A DNA stretch of 64,000 bases, taken from NCBI RefSeq assembly GCF_918698095.1, contig NZ_CAKKLY010000002.1, forward strand, positions 1 through 64,000. The letters are read 5' to 3'. The position numbers and the translations under genes were made by a program. Of this stretch, positions 8,840 through 17,892 are shown piece by piece. Each line of letters begins with the position of its first letter. Position 1 is the first letter of the stretch. A model generated the notes under the pieces. The model was given only the letters and a program-made list of their open reading frames with translations. It was not told the DNA's origin and ran no database searches. This DNA is from Arthrobacter sp. Bi83. Lineage in GTDB: Bacteria; Actinomycetota; Actinomycetes; Actinomycetales; Micrococcaceae.

Positions 8840-10024
8840 TCAGCCGGCGTTTTTGGATCGCTTCCACGCGCCGCTTTCGGACACTGCAAGTCCCAGCAGG
8901 CCAAGCCTGCCGAGCCCCGCGCGGACCGACTCCGGACCGAGACCAGCCACGATGCACAGTTTCTCCACTGAACTGGTGGACCGCAGCGGCAGCGCATCGA
9001 GCAGGATCAAGTCCTCCAGCGTCAGGCCGTCGTGGACTGCGCTGCCGCCGTCCCTCAACTCCGGCAAGGATTCGCCGCTGGGCGCGGCCAGCTCAACGAT
9101 CTCCCCCGCGTCTGTCACACAGACGGCGCCTCCGTCCCGCAGCAGCCGGTGGCAGCCAGCGGAGTTCGCGCTGTGCACGGAACCCGGCACGGCCCCGACA
9201 GATCTGCCGAGAGATTCCGCATGGTGAGACGTATTGAGCGCTCCGGAACGCCATCTGGCCTCCACGACCACAGTCACGGCAGCGAGCGCCGCGATGAGCC
9301 TGTTGCGCTGAAGGAAGCGGTAGCGCGTTGGGGCCGAACCGGGCGGAACCTCCGCAAGCACTGCACCCTGGTTGGCCACAGCCCGGAGCAGGTCCTCGTT
9401 GCCCGACGGGTAGAAACGGTCAACTCCCCCGGCCATCACGGCGATGGTCGGCACGGCCCCCGACCCGCCCGCCAGAGCTGCTCTGTGCGCGTGCGCATCA
9501 ACACCGTAGGCGCCTCCGGAGACCACTGTGAAGCCCCGCTGCGCCAGAGAGTAGGCAAGGTCTCCGGTCACCGCGGCTCCATAGCTGGTGCTGTCCCGGG
9601 ATCCGACCAAAGCGATGGATTTTGCCGCCGGCGGGAGTTCCATCTCCGTTCCCCGCCACCACAGGCAGATTGGTTCGTGGAGGCCAAGGTCTGCGAGCTG
9701 CCCGGGCCACAGCTCGTCTTCCGGAATGATCATGCGGCCGCCCAGCCTTTGCATAGTCGCCAGGTCACGTTCGGGTGCGAGATCCGGGATCCGGGGCGCC
9801 CACCGCTTTAGAGCCGCGGTCATGCCGGTCCAGGAGGTCGCAGAGCCATGTTCAGCCAGGACACCGGTGATTTCCTGTTCGAGCGCCGGGCCGTAACTCA
9901 GCTCCCCTGTGGCGATCCCCAGGGCGTCCAGCGCCCCCGCAACGTGCACCAGGGCGAGGCCTGCAGCATCCTGGGGTTCCATCAGTCTGGAGAGGGCCGC
10001 GCGTGCAAGTCTCTCGTTCTGCAA
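8840..10024 (-). CDS. dprA: DNA-processing protein DprA (Smf)
   Basis: Binds incoming single-stranded DNA and loads RecA during natural transformation; it is retained in many species not known to be competent. The Rossmann-like DprA core is clear: ALVGSRDSTSYG, VVSGGAYGVDAHAHRAAL, and VMAGGVDRFYPSGN. An N-terminal helical domain (residues 1-100) and a C-terminal winged-helix-like tail complete its 394 residues. Start is TTG at 10024 behind AAGGAAACAAA. It follows comM by 11 bases, giving a comM-dprA pair often seen in actinobacteria. Confidence 0.9.
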   Translation of the reverse strand: MQNERLARAALSRLMEPQDAAGLALVHVAGALDALGIATGELSYGPALEQEITGVLAEHGSATSWTGMTAALKRWAPRIPDLAPERDLATMQRLGGRMIIPEDELWPGQLADLGLHEPICLWWRGTEMELPPAAKSIALVGSRDSTSYGAAVTGDLAYSLAQRGFTVVSGGAYGVDAHAHRAALAGGSGAVPTIAVMAGGVDRFYPSGNEDLLRAVANQGAVLAEVPPGSAPTRYRFLQRNRLIAALAAVTVVVEARWRSGALNTSHHAESLGRSVGAVPGSVHSANSAGCHRLLRDGGAVCVTDAGEIVELAAPSGESLPELRDGGSAVHDGLTLEDLILLDALPLRSTSSVEKLCIVAGLGPESVRAGLGRLGLLGLAVSESGAWKRSKNAG

Positions 10025-10035
10025 TTTGTTTCCTT

Positions 10036-11580
10036 TCAGGCGGCTGCCGAGGCAGCCTGCCGGAGGTTCAACGCCTGTCCGATGTCATTGATGTCCGGAC
10101 GCTCCCGGCTGGCGAGGTCAGCCAGTGTCCAAGCGAGGCGGAGCACGCGGTCGTAGCCGCGGGCAGTCAGAACGCCCCTTTCCAGGGACTGATCCAGAAT
10201 TCGCGTGGTTGCCGAAGACAGCCTCAGCTGACCCCGCAGGACCCGCCCGGGAACCTGGGAGTTGGTTTCCATCCCCAACGGGCGAAGCCGCTGCAGCTGT
10301 CGCGTCCGGGCCGCCCAGACCCTGCCGGCGACTGTAGGTGTGTCCTCTTCCCCGCCGGACTGGCCGAAGTCTGCCAGCGAGACGCGCTCCACCTGCAACT
10401 GGATATCCACCCGGTCAAGCAGCGGACCGGACATGCGGGCCAGGTACCGGCGACGCATCGTGGGCGTGCAGATGCACTCGATGCCCTTGCCCGACGCTTT
10501 GCCGCAGGGGCACGGGTTTGCCGCGAGGACGAGCTGGAAGCGTGCCGGGTAGGCTGCGGTGCCGGCCGAACGGTGAATGACCAGCTCGCCGCTCTCCAGG
10601 GGCTGGCGGAGGGCGTCAAGCACCCTGCGTTCGTATTCCGGCGCCTCGTCAAGGAACAGGATCCCGCGGTGTGCGCGGGACGCCGCGCCCGGCCGTGGCA
10701 GGCCCGAACCGCCGCCGATAATGGCAGCCGACGTGGCCGTATGGTGCGGATTCTCGAACGGCGGACGCCGGACCAGCTGCAATGACGAAGACGGCAGCTC
10801 GCAGAGGGAGTGGATGGCCGTCACTTCCATGGCCTCGGTGTCGCCCAGATCAGGCAGCAGCCCAGGCAGGCGCTCCGCCAGCATGGTCTTGCCTGCCCCG
10901 GGTGGACCCATGAGCAACAGGTGGTGGGCGCCGGCAGCAGCGACCTCCAGGGCGCGGCGTGCGTCCCCCTGTCCGGAGACGTCGCACATGTCGGGGTTCG
11001 CCCCACCAGCGGGATCGGCTTCCTCGCCGGGCGCCTCGTCCTCCGGTTCGAAATCGAGGGCGAGCTCCAGGGGGTCGGCCCCGAAGTCGAAAGCGAGCCG
11101 CGCCAGCGTCTTATAGCTCTGAACCCGTGCACCGGGAACCAGCGCCGCTTCGGCGGCGTTGGGCTGCGCCACCACGACGTTCGGATAGCCGGCCTGGACG
11201 GCAGCCATCACTGCCGGGAGGACGCCGCGTACAGGCCGCAGCCGCCCGTCCAGGCCAAGCTCGGCGAGGAAGACTGTACGGCCGGTCGTCCGGATGTCAT
11301 CAGCTGCGCTCAGCGCCGCCATGGCGATGGCGAGGTCGAAGCCGGAACCGCGTTTGGGCAGGGACGCCGGAACCAGGTTGGCCGTAATTTTCCGCCGGCT
11401 AAGCGGAATGCCAGAGTTCTGCGCCGCTGAACGGATCCGTTCCTTGGCCTCGTTGAGGGCAGCGTCCGGCAGGCCAAGAATCACAAATGCGGGCAGTGTC
11501 TGGCCGATGTCGGCCTCGACCTCCACGATGTAGCCATTTAGTCCCACGAGGGCCACCGAATACGTTCTTCCGAGCGCCAT
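10036..11580 (-). CDS. comM: YifB/ComM-family Mg-chelatase-like AAA+ ATPase
   Basis: A 514-residue AAA+ protein. ComM of naturally competent bacteria is a helicase that extends heteroduplex DNA during transformation, and this family is encoded beside dprA in many genomes. Order: N-terminal Lon-like fold (residues 1-170, starting ALGRTYSVALVGLNGYIVEV), Walker A GPPGAGKTML, Walker B GILFLDEAPEY, then the C-terminal Mg-chelatase domain with CNPCPCGKA-type cysteines (AANPCPCGKASGKG). The start codon overlaps the yraN stop by one base (TAATG), so the two are coupled. Confidence 0.9.
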   Translation of the reverse strand: MALGRTYSVALVGLNGYIVEVEADIGQTLPAFVILGLPDAALNEAKERIRSAAQNSGIPLSRRKITANLVPASLPKRGSGFDLAIAMAALSAADDIRTTGRTVFLAELGLDGRLRPVRGVLPAVMAAVQAGYPNVVVAQPNAAEAALVPGARVQSYKTLARLAFDFGADPLELALDFEPEDEAPGEEADPAGGANPDMCDVSGQGDARRALEVAAAGAHHLLLMGPPGAGKTMLAERLPGLLPDLGDTEAMEVTAIHSLCELPSSSLQLVRRPPFENPHHTATSAAIIGGGSGLPRPGAASRAHRGILFLDEAPEYERRVLDALRQPLESGELVIHRSAGTAAYPARFQLVLAANPCPCGKASGKGIECICTPTMRRRYLARMSGPLLDRVDIQLQVERVSLADFGQSGGEEDTPTVAGRVWAARTRQLQRLRPLGMETNSQVPGRVLRGQLRLSSATTRILDQSLERGVLTARGYDRVLRLAWTLADLASRERPDINDIGQALNLRQAASAAA

Positions 11581-11936
11581 TAGCCCACACCCTTGAGGTG
11601 CTCAAGCGTGGGCGGGCACACGCCGTCGTCGACAACCGCGATGACGTCCACCCGGCGCAGCGGCATCCGGAGCTCACGGTCGCGGCACCAGGCAGATCCC
11701 AGCCGGTGAAGGCGCGCGAGCTTCTCTGCGCCCACCGCCTCGAAGGGGTGGCCGTACGCGAGGGAACGCCGCGTTTTCACTTCGGCGATGACCAGGACAT
11801 CACCGTCCAGCGCCACAATGTCGATCTCACCGTCAGGGCAGCGCCAGTTACGCTCCACGATCAGCATGCCCATTGATTCCAGATATTCCGCCGCGAGCTC
11901 TTCCCCGCGCCGGCCCAGCAGGTCTTTAGCTTTCAT
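11580..11936 (-). CDS. yraN: YraN family (UPF0102) endonuclease-fold protein
   Basis: A 118-residue protein with a restriction-endonuclease-like fold. The family signature E-x(n)-D-x(n)-E-x-K is present as GEIDIVALDGDVLVIAEVKT. Function is not established; its constant place next to comM/dprA and rnhB hints at DNA handling. The opening KDLLGRRGEELAAEYLESMG is typical. It overlaps comM by one base. Confidence 0.88.
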   Translation of the reverse strand: MKAKDLLGRRGEELAAEYLESMGMLIVERNWRCPDGEIDIVALDGDVLVIAEVKTRRSLAYGHPFEAVGAEKLARLHRLGSAWCRDRELRMPLRRVDVIAVVDDGVCPPTLEHLKGVG

Positions 11937-12060
11937 TTCTACCTCCGCAACAAGACTGCGGGGGCGGCGTCACGCGGGACAGTGGCCTATAGAGCTATGT
12001 GGGAAACAGAGGGCCGAACGGACTGGTGTGGAGGAACAGTGCACCCAAACGGCGGGTAGA

Positions 12061-12387
12061 TCAGTTCCCCAGGTCGACGTCCTTGGGCAGCGCGAGCTCC
12101 TCGTTGCGCGGGAGCTCCTCGACGTTGACATCCTTGAAAGTGATGACCCGGACACTCTTGACGAACCGCGCGGAGCGGTAGACATCCCAGACCCAGGCGT
12201 CCTGCAGTGTCAGGTCGAAGTAGACTTCGCCATCGGCGCTGCGCGCCTGCAGGTCCACGTGGTTGGCGAGGTAAAAGCGGCGTTCGGTCTCGACCACGTA
12301 GCTAAACAGCCCCACGACATCGCGGTATTCACGGTAGAGCTGAAGCTCCATGTCGGTTTCGTAGTTTTCAAGATCCTCGGCACTCAT
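12061..12387 (-). CDS. DUF2469 family protein
   Basis: A 108-residue protein of an actinobacterial family of unknown role, nearly always found beside rnhB and yraN. The start at MSAEDLENYETDMELQLYRE is preferred over a longer frame opening at 12405. It is acidic and rich in aromatic residues (VVETERRFYLANHVD, DAWVWDVYRSARFVKSV), with no signal peptide or membrane helix. The strong conservation of neighbours suggests a housekeeping job, but none can be assigned. Confidence 0.85.
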   Translation of the reverse strand: MSAEDLENYETDMELQLYREYRDVVGLFSYVVETERRFYLANHVDLQARSADGEVYFDLTLQDAWVWDVYRSARFVKSVRVITFKDVNVEELPRNEELALPKDVDLGN

Positions 12388-12496
12388 GGTTCCATCTTGC
12401 ACCATGGAGCGGGCCCACGCTCACACGTGACCGGCGCACCCAGTTCCCGGTAACGGCGGCAACCTGCCCCGCGCGCCGACAGACTGCGCGGACTGA

Positions 12497-13168
12497 TTAT
12501 TCGGACAGCAGGTTCCAACTGACCCGGTGATAAGGGCTGGGGCCAGCAAGCCGGATGGCTTCCCGGTGGACGGCGGTCCCGTAGCCCTTGTTGACGTCCC
12601 AGCCGAAGGCGGGGTACTCAAGGTGCAGTTGCCGCATCATCTGGTCCCGCTCAACCTTGGCCAGAACGCTCGCTGCGGCGACGCTCAGGCACTGCATGTC
12701 GGCTTTGACCAGCGTATGCACGGGCGCGTCACAGCCCGGATCCTCCACGGCTTCCTCGAACAGGGACGGCTGGGCGGCCGGCGAGAGCCAGTTGTGGCTC
12801 CCGTCCAGCAGCACGACGTCCGGAGTGATCCCTGCACCGAGGATCTCAAACCACGCGCGGTTTCCTGCCGTCCGCAGAGCCCCCATGATGCCCAGCTCGT
12901 CGATCTCCCGCGCGGAGGCATGGCCCACGGCAGAGGCCACGCTCCAGGCGCGGACCAGCGGGTCCAGCCGTTCACGGTCGGCTGCCTTCAGCAGCTTGCT
13001 GTCCCGGACGTCCGCCAGCAGTTCCATCTGGCGCAGGTCCACGACGGCGATGCCCACGCTCACGGGCCCGGCGAGTGCACCGCGGCCTACTTCGTCGACG
13101 CCGGCCAGGAACCGCGCTCCCCGGGGAAGGAAGCGTTTCTCATAGTCGAGGGTTGGTGCTAAAGACAT
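12497..13168 (-). CDS. rnhB: Ribonuclease HII
   Basis: Removes ribonucleotides and RNA primers from RNA-DNA hybrids. It has 223 residues. The active-site acidic residues lie in [17 protein letters not shown] (Asp and Glu), in [10 protein letters not shown] (Asp), and in KVERDQMM (Asp). It starts 2 bases after the stop of the upstream signal peptidase gene on the same strand. Confidence 0.93.
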   Translation of the reverse strand: MSLAPTLDYEKRFLPRGARFLAGVDEVGRGALAGPVSVGIAVVDLRQMELLADVRDSKLLKAADRERLDPLVRAWSVASAVGHASAREIDELGIMGALRTAGNRAWFEILGAGITPDVVLLDGSHNWLSPAAQPSLFEEAVEDPGCDAPVHTLVKADMQCLSVAAASVLAKVERDQMMRQLHLEYPAFGWDVNKGYGTAVHREAIRLAGPSPYHRVSWNLLSE

Positions 13169-13170
13169 CG

Positions 13171-14082
13171 CTAACCTGCCGACGGAACATTCTTGAAGAC
13201 GTCAGGATAGTCATCCAGGCCGGCCCAGCGGTTCACGGGCCAGGCGATGACGGCTGCCCTGCCTTCGATGTCCGCCAGGTCCACGAAGCCGCCGTTGGTG
13301 TCCGTGTGGGCACGGGAGTCCGCGGAATGGTTGCGGTTATCCCCCATGACCCAGACCTTGCCTGCGGGCACCACGACGTCGAAGTTCCGCACCAGCGGCA
13401 CCTCGGCCGGGTTCACGTACTTTTCGTCAAGCGGTGCTCCGTTGACGGTCAGTTTGCTGTCGGCGTCGCAGCAGATCACGTGGTCTCCTGGCAGGCCGAT
13501 GACGCGCTTGACCAGGTGCTGCTCAGAGTTGTCCGGGAGGAGCCCCACAAAGGTCAGCCCGTCCTCGACCCAGGTGAACGGTCCGTCGGCCTTTTGCGGA
13601 GCCGGCGGCAGCCAGCCCTTGGTGTCCTTGAACACCACCACGTCGCCGCGCGCCAGGGCGAACGGTTCAGGAACGAGGAGGTTCACGAAGATGCGGTCGT
13701 TGACGTCCAGGGTGCTCTCCATGGACTCAGACGGAATGTAGAACGCACGGAAAAGGAACGTCTTAATGAGGAAGGAGAGGACGACGGCGATGACCACCAC
13801 CGTGGCAATTTCCTTCAGCCACACCAGAAACGGGTTTCGGGCGGGAGCCGGCCTCTTGCGGCCGGATCCGGCCGCTGCGGGCTCGCCTGAGCGTGCCGAT
13901 CCGGTTTCGCCGGCACCGGCCGGTGAAGCTTCGCCAGGTCCGGTCTGCGCAGATTCGCCAGAGCGGGGGGGTGCGGATTCGCCGGGGACGGCCACTGCCG
14001 AAACGGGCTCGCCCGAAGCATGTCGTCCCGGCCTGGCAGCTGCCCGCTGCGGCTCGGAAGTCCCGGGGTCTGTCTCGGGCAT
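13171..14082 (-). CDS. lepB: Signal peptidase I with long disordered N-terminus
   Basis: Membrane serine protease that removes signal peptides from exported proteins. The catalytic Ser is in [10 protein letters not shown] and the general-base Lys in [17 protein letters not shown]; the box [14 protein letters not shown] is also present. One transmembrane helix (around [19 protein letters not shown]) follows an unusual cytoplasmic N-terminus of about 90 residues made of degenerate Gly-Glu-Ser/Ala-Pro units, likely disordered. At 303 residues it is longer than its neighbour because of this tail. It abuts the second lepB directly (TAA immediately followed by ATG), so the two are co-translated. 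Confidence 0.93.
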   Translation of the reverse strand: MPETDPGTSEPQRAAARPGRHASGEPVSAVAVPGESAPPRSGESAQTGPGEASPAGAGETGSARSGEPAAAGSGRKRPAPARNPFLVWLKEIATVVVIAVVLSFLIKTFLFRAFYIPSESMESTLDVNDRIFVNLLVPEPFALARGDVVVFKDTKGWLPPAPQKADGPFTWVEDGLTFVGLLPDNSEQHLVKRVIGLPGDHVICCDADSKLTVNGAPLDEKYVNPAEVPLVRNFDVVVPAGKVWVMGDNRNHSADSRAHTDTNGGFVDLADIEGRAAVIAWPVNRWAGLDDYPDVFKNVPSAG

Positions 14083-14763
14083 TTACTGTCCGTCCTTAGT
14101 CGTTGTTATGGCCGCCAGCGGTGGCCGTGCCACTGACGCAAATCTATCAAGCGGCCAGAGGATCTGTACCGGCCGCCCGATTACCCTGTCCATTCGCACC
14201 ATGCCTCCACCCGGCGCCCCCAGCAGGCTGCGTGAGTCAGCCGACACCGAGCGGTGGTCCCCGAGCAGCCACACCCGCCCCGCCGGCACGGAGGCGCTGA
14301 ACTTCTGGCTGCTCGGTTCATCTCCCGCATACAGGTAGGGTTCCACGAGCGGCTGGCCGTTCACTGTGAGCCGGTGCTGGTCGTCGCAGCATACGACGCT
14401 GTCGCCCGGCAGGCCGATGACGCGCTTTACGTAAGTAGTATCACTGCCGGTGAGGCCCAGCCAGTGTCCGGCCGAGGCCAGGGCCTCCTGCAACGGCCCC
14501 GAGCCGGAGTTCAACGGCGCAAACGAGCCCCGGCCGTCAAACACCACGACGTCCCCGCGGCGAATCGGGTCGGACTGGAAGTCGGTGCGGGAAACCAGAA
14601 TCCTGTCGCCCGTGTTGAACAGCGGCTCCATGGACGCCGATGGTATGTAATACACGTCCAGCCACAGGGAGCGGACCAGTCCGCTGAGGATGACGGCGGC
14701 GGCAAGCGCAAGAAACACAAAACGCCAGCCCGGTTTCCCTGGCTGGCGTTTTGTGTTGTCCAT
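14083..14763 (-). CDS. lepB: Second signal peptidase I
   Basis: A 226-residue paralogue of the next gene. Catalytic Ser is in YIPSASMEPLF and Lys in [31 protein letters not shown] is the third box. A single N-terminal transmembrane helix (FVFLALAAAVILSGLV) follows a short basic segment. The ATG at 14763 has an AGGAT ribosome site 7-8 bases upstream; a longer open frame to 14958 runs into rplS and is rejected. Codons 2-16 encode one side and then the other of a perfect 17-bp RNA stem resembling a terminator, so expression is probably attenuated. Paralogous SPases are common in actinobacteria. Confidence 0.9.
   Translation of the reverse strand: MDNTKRQPGKPGWRFVFLALAAAVILSGLVRSLWLDVYYIPSASMEPLFNTGDRILVSRTDFQSDPIRRGDVVVFDGRGSFAPLNSGSGPLQEALASAGHWLGLTGSDTTYVKRVIGLPGDSVVCCDDQHRLTVNGQPLVEPYLYAGDEPSSQKFSASVPAGRVWLLGDHRSVSADSRSLLGAPGGGMVRMDRVIGRPVQILWPLDRFASVARPPLAAITTTKDGQ
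14714..14757 (-). terminator. Terminator-like hairpin inside the 5' end of the second lepB
   Basis: Perfect 17-bp arms (14741-14757 and 14714-14730) flank a 10-base loop. On the minus strand the stem has a GCCAGCC core and ends in GTTTTGTGTTTCTT, the layout of an intrinsic terminator. It lies 89 bases past the rplS stop and entirely within codons 2-16 of lepB, so it may terminate rplS transcripts while letting lepB be read at a reduced level. Confidence 0.7.
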
Positions 14764-14845
14764 GGTCCGTATCCTGTGGCGCTGTCGCGGATGGCTCCGG
14801 CGCTGGCCGGATACGGGTTGGGACCCGCCGTGAAGTCCGGAAGAC

Positions 14846-15205
14846 TTACTTGGCGGTGCTGAAGTCGCGCTTTTCCTTGATCTTCGCGGCCTTACCGCGC
14901 AGTGCACGCATGTAGTAAAGCTTGGCGCGGCGCACGTCACCCTTGGTGACGAGCTCAATCTTGTCGATGATCGGGGAGTGCACCGGGAAGGTACGCTCTA
15001 CGCCGACACCGAAGGAAACCTTGCGGACCGTGAAGGTCTCACGGATACCGTCGCCCTGGCGGCCCAGGACGAAGCCCTGGAATACCTGGACACGGGAGTT
15101 CTTGCCTTCGATGATGTTCACGTGAACCTTGAGGGTGTCACCCGCGCGGAACTCGGGAACATCGGTGCGCAGCGAGGCTGCATCTACGGAATCGAGGATT
15201 TGCAT
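14846..15205 (-). CDS. rplS: 50S ribosomal protein L19
   Basis: Component of the large subunit at the interface with the 30S subunit. It has 119 residues, with the family core [20 protein letters not shown] and the tail [18 protein letters not shown]. The start is ATG at 15205 ([13 protein letters not shown]) behind AGGAGTGG; the longer frame to 15229 has no ribosome site. It is separated from trmD by a 234-base leader with inverted repeats, so it may be expressed separately from trmD. Confidence 0.95.
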   Translation of the reverse strand: MQILDSVDAASLRTDVPEFRAGDTLKVHVNIIEGKNSRVQVFQGFVLGRQGDGIRETFTVRKVSFGVGVERTFPVHSPIIDKIELVTKGDVRRAKLYYMRALRGKAAKIKEKRDFSTAK

Positions 15206-15311
15206 TGATCCACTCCTGGTGAACGCCACAGGTCATCCACGTTGGGTCACGACAGCCAAGCCCGGACAGTTAGGTCCCGGGAATTGCCGCCGAAAGTGTT
15301 GTGGTCCGGCC

Positions 15312-15388
15312 CCGCCACTGATTGGCGGCACCGGGGTGTCTGCTGTTGGCTGCGCTCCCCCTGTGGCAGGTGCGGGCCCAGCAGACAC
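15312..15388 (-). promoter_or_regulatory. Structured leader between trmD and rplS
   Basis: Two inverted repeats sit in the rplS leader: 10-bp perfect arms GTGTCTGCTG (15336-15345) and CAGCAGACAC (15379-15388), and 6-bp arms CCGCCA/TGGCGG (15312-15328). They may form an attenuator or an r-protein control structure. I do not recognise a named RNA family. Confidence 0.4.
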
Positions 15389-15439
15389 AAAGACTAATTT
15401 TGCCACACTCGGAGGTCTACAACCAATTGCTGCGGGACT

Positions 15440-16252
15440 TCAGGCGGACGATGTGCTTCCGGCGTCCGGGCGCCGCTTAAGGCGAGCGTCAACGACGTCG
15501 TACCCGAGATCCGCGAGGGCGGTGCGGTCAGCACGGGGAAGACTTCCGGCGTCGAACGTCTCCAGCAGGTCCGGGCGGCGTTCCGCCGTCCGCCGGTACT
15601 GCTCGTGGCGGCGCCACTGTGCGATCTTTCCGTGGTTGCCGCTGAGCAGGACCGCCGGCACTTCGCGGTCCCGCCACACGGAGGGCTTGGTGTAGACGGG
15701 GTACTCGAGCAGGCCGTCCGAATGCGACTCCTCCACGAGTGATTCCGGATTGCCCACAACGCCCGGCAGCAGCCTGCCGATCGCCTCGACCATGGCCAGG
15801 ACAGCCACTTCGCCGCCGTTTAGCACGTAGTCGCCGAGGCTGACGGGGCGCACCGTGAAGTGTTCCTCCGCCCATTCGATGACGCGTTCGTCAATTCCTT
15901 CGTAGCGGCCACACGCGAAGACCAGCTGGTCCTCCTCCGCAAGCTCGTAGGCCAGCGCCTGGTTGAAGCGCTCCCCCGCCGGAGACGGAACGATCAGCAC
16001 CGGCTTGCCCGCAGCAGCCGGACGCGCCGCGGCCACGGACGCCAGCGCCTGCGCCCATGGTTCGGCCTTCATCACCATGCCGGCTCCCCCGCCGTAGGGG
16101 GTGTCGTCCACGGTGCGGTGGCGGTCCGTAGTGAAAGTGCGCAGGTCGTGGACGTTGAGGTCCAGTAGCCCGTCCTGGCGTGCTTTACCGATCAGCGAGA
16201 GTTCGAGCGGTGCCAGATACTCGGGAAAAATACTGACGACGTCGATTCTCAT
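15440..16252 (-). CDS. trmD: tRNA (guanine-N1-)-methyltransferase TrmD
   Basis: Methylates G37 of tRNAs reading CNN codons, preventing frameshifts. This SPOUT-family enzyme has 270 residues. It opens with [19 protein letters not shown] and has [18 protein letters not shown] and the trefoil-knot SAM-binding segment [11 protein letters not shown]. The C-terminal extension (residues 240-270) is low-complexity. Its start codon abuts the rimM stop (16252/16253). Confidence 0.95.
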   Translation of the reverse strand: MRIDVVSIFPEYLAPLELSLIGKARQDGLLDLNVHDLRTFTTDRHRTVDDTPYGGGAGMVMKAEPWAQALASVAAARPAAAGKPVLIVPSPAGERFNQALAYELAEEDQLVFACGRYEGIDERVIEWAEEHFTVRPVSLGDYVLNGGEVAVLAMVEAIGRLLPGVVGNPESLVEESHSDGLLEYPVYTKPSVWRDREVPAVLLSGNHGKIAQWRRHEQYRRTAERRPDLLETFDAGSLPRADRTALADLGYDVVDARLKRRPDAGSTSSA

Positions 16253-16858
16253 CTAGGCTTTGGCCCCCGACTCGGGCCGGCCGGACTCTGCCTCTCCGGC
16301 CTCGGCTTCCGCCTCGCCCGCAGTTTCAGCGTCTTCGGCGGTGCTGTCGTCGGTGTTGATCTCGAACAGCCCGGCCGGAGGGGTCACCAGGACATAGCCT
16401 TCTTCCACGTTCACCTCGGGAACGATCTGCTCCACGAAGGGAATGAGGATTTCCTTGCCGTCGGGAGTCTCCACGACCAGCAGGTCCTGGACGGGCATCG
16501 TGTTCAGACCCGAGATCTTGCCGACCACCTGGGAGCCGACGCGCGCTTCGAGGCCTACCAGCTCATGCTCGTACCAGCCTTCGTCGTCGTCCTCGTCGAG
16601 CTCCTCGGTTTCGATGAACAGCTTGGCGCCGCGGAGGGTCTCCGCCTCGTTCCGGGTTTCAATTTCCTCGAACGCGAGAAGGAGGATGTCCTTGTTCCAG
16701 CGTGCACTGAGCACGGTCAGGGGCCCGGCCGACGCAGGCTCCACCACGAGCTCCGTGCCGGGGACAAACCGGTCGTCCGGGGCATCGGTGAGCACCTGGA
16801 CGGTCACCTCGCCGCGGATTCCATGGGGCTTGCCGATTCGTGCCACCTGAAGCTGCAT
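16253..16858 (-). CDS. rimM: 16S rRNA processing protein RimM
   Basis: Assembly factor for the head of the 30S subunit; binds ribosomal protein S19. It has 201 residues: an N-terminal RimM barrel starting MQLQVARIGKPHGIRGEVTV and a PRC-barrel ending near VLVTPPAGLFE, followed by an acidic Glu/Ala-rich tail of about 35 residues that is not part of the core fold. ATG at 16858 follows GAGGAACAC. An open frame continues to 17059 but crosses a terminator hairpin and the khpA gene, so it is rejected. Confidence 0.95.
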   Translation of the reverse strand: MQLQVARIGKPHGIRGEVTVQVLTDAPDDRFVPGTELVVEPASAGPLTVLSARWNKDILLLAFEEIETRNEAETLRGAKLFIETEELDEDDDEGWYEHELVGLEARVGSQVVGKISGLNTMPVQDLLVVETPDGKEILIPFVEQIVPEVNVEEGYVLVTPPAGLFEINTDDSTAEDAETAGEAEAEAGEAESGRPESGAKA

Positions 16859-16928
16859 GTGTTCCTCTGTTCCGGAGTGCGTTGTGAAAGTTTGCGCTGT
16901 GGTTGCGCGTCGGTCTTGCGGTAAAAAC

Positions 16929-16969
16929 AGTCCGGCCCCTCCACCGTTAGCTGGTGGAGGGGCCGGACT
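16929..16969 (-). terminator. Terminator between khpA and rimM
   Basis: Perfect 17-bp arms (16929-16945 and 16953-16969) with a 7-base loop are followed on the minus strand by GTTTTTACC. This textbook intrinsic terminator sits 22 bases after the khpA stop and splits the classical rpsP-rimM-trmD-rplS order into two transcription units, or reduces readthrough between them. Confidence 0.9.
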
Positions 16970-16991
16970 CAAGACAAGTGTTGCAGGCGCG

Positions 16992-17234
16992 TTACCGGCG
17001 GCGGTCGGTGTCGACGACGTCGACCCTGACCTGCTCGCCATCTGCCAATGCCGCCACAACGGTGCGCAGTGCGCGCGCGGTGCGGCCCTGGCGTCCGATT
17101 ACCCGTCCAAGGTCCTCCTGATGAACGCGCACTTCGAGGGTGTCCCCGCGGCGGTTGTTCTTCGCGCTGACCTTGACATCCTCAGGGGAGTCAACGATAC
17201 CGCGGACAAGGTGTTCGAGCGCTTCTGCCAGCAA
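16992..17234 (-). CDS. khpA: KH-domain RNA-binding protein KhpA (UPF0109)
   Basis: An 80-residue RNA-binding protein with one KH domain. The GxxG-type loop appears in DLGRVIGRQGRTARALR (GRQG). Homologues form KhpA/KhpB complexes that bind small RNAs and mRNAs. It sits one base downstream of rpsP, the standard position in actinobacteria and firmicutes, and ends before a strong terminator. Confidence 0.93.
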   Translation of the reverse strand: MLAEALEHLVRGIVDSPEDVKVSAKNNRRGDTLEVRVHQEDLGRVIGRQGRTARALRTVVAALADGEQVRVDVVDTDRRR

Positions 17235-17235
17235 C

Positions 17236-17646
17236 TTACTCAGCCTCGGTGGTCTCTGCTTCAGCCTCGGCGGGAGCTTCTGCCTTGGCCTTCTTGGTGA
17301 TGGCTTCCGGGATGATCACGGAACCCTTTTCCGGAGCAACGAAGGCTTCCTTGGCAACCTTGGTCTTCAAGGTGCCTTCCTGGCCCGGGAGACCCTTGAA
17401 TTTCTGCCAGTCACCGGTGATCTTGAGGATCGCGGCGACCTGCTCCGACGGCTGTGCGCCGACGCCGAGCCAGTACTGGGCACGGTCCGTGTCGACCTCG
17501 ATGTACGAGGGCTCTTCGGTGGGGTGGTACTTGCCGATTTCTTCGATGGCACGGCCGTCACGCTTGGAGCGTGCGTCCATGACGACGATGCGGTAGTACG
17601 GTGCGCGCATCTTACCGAAGCGCTTAAGGCGAATCTTTACGGCCAC
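17236..17646 (-). CDS. rpsP: 30S ribosomal protein S16
   Basis: Small-subunit assembly protein. The start is GTG at 17646 ([20 protein letters not shown]) behind AGGAG; the open frame running to 17697 has no ribosome site. At 136 residues it is longer than the bacterial norm of about 80-90, because of a C-terminal tail ending in Ala/Glu/Lys repeats ([19 protein letters not shown]), a feature also seen in other high-GC actinobacteria. It heads the rpsP-khpA unit. Confidence 0.95.
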   Translation of the reverse strand: MAVKIRLKRFGKMRAPYYRIVVMDARSKRDGRAIEEIGKYHPTEEPSYIEVDTDRAQYWLGVGAQPSEQVAAILKITGDWQKFKGLPGQEGTLKTKVAKEAFVAPEKGSVIIPEAITKKAKAEAPAEAEAETTEAE

Positions 17647-17892
17647 TTTTGTGGTCACTCCTGTTTCTGAAACGGGGTCGAGCCCGGCGTTCTGCACCCG
17701 TGGGGCGGGCCGTACTAGGGGGTTCTAAAAGGACAAGATCCGGACGCGGAGAGAGGGGCCACGCAGATCAAGTACCTGTTTATTGTGCCAGATCGGCGGC
17801 ACTATTTCGACTTGACATGCCCCCGGGCTCCGTTTTCGGCGGCCTGGGGGCTAAAAGGCGCTCCCGCCGGCGTGCCCGGTGCCTGCGGTCGG

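Noticed and set aside
17813..17818. TTGACA on the plus strand, a consensus -35
   Set aside because: No -10 at proper spacing and no plus-strand gene follows; the genes here are on the minus strand.
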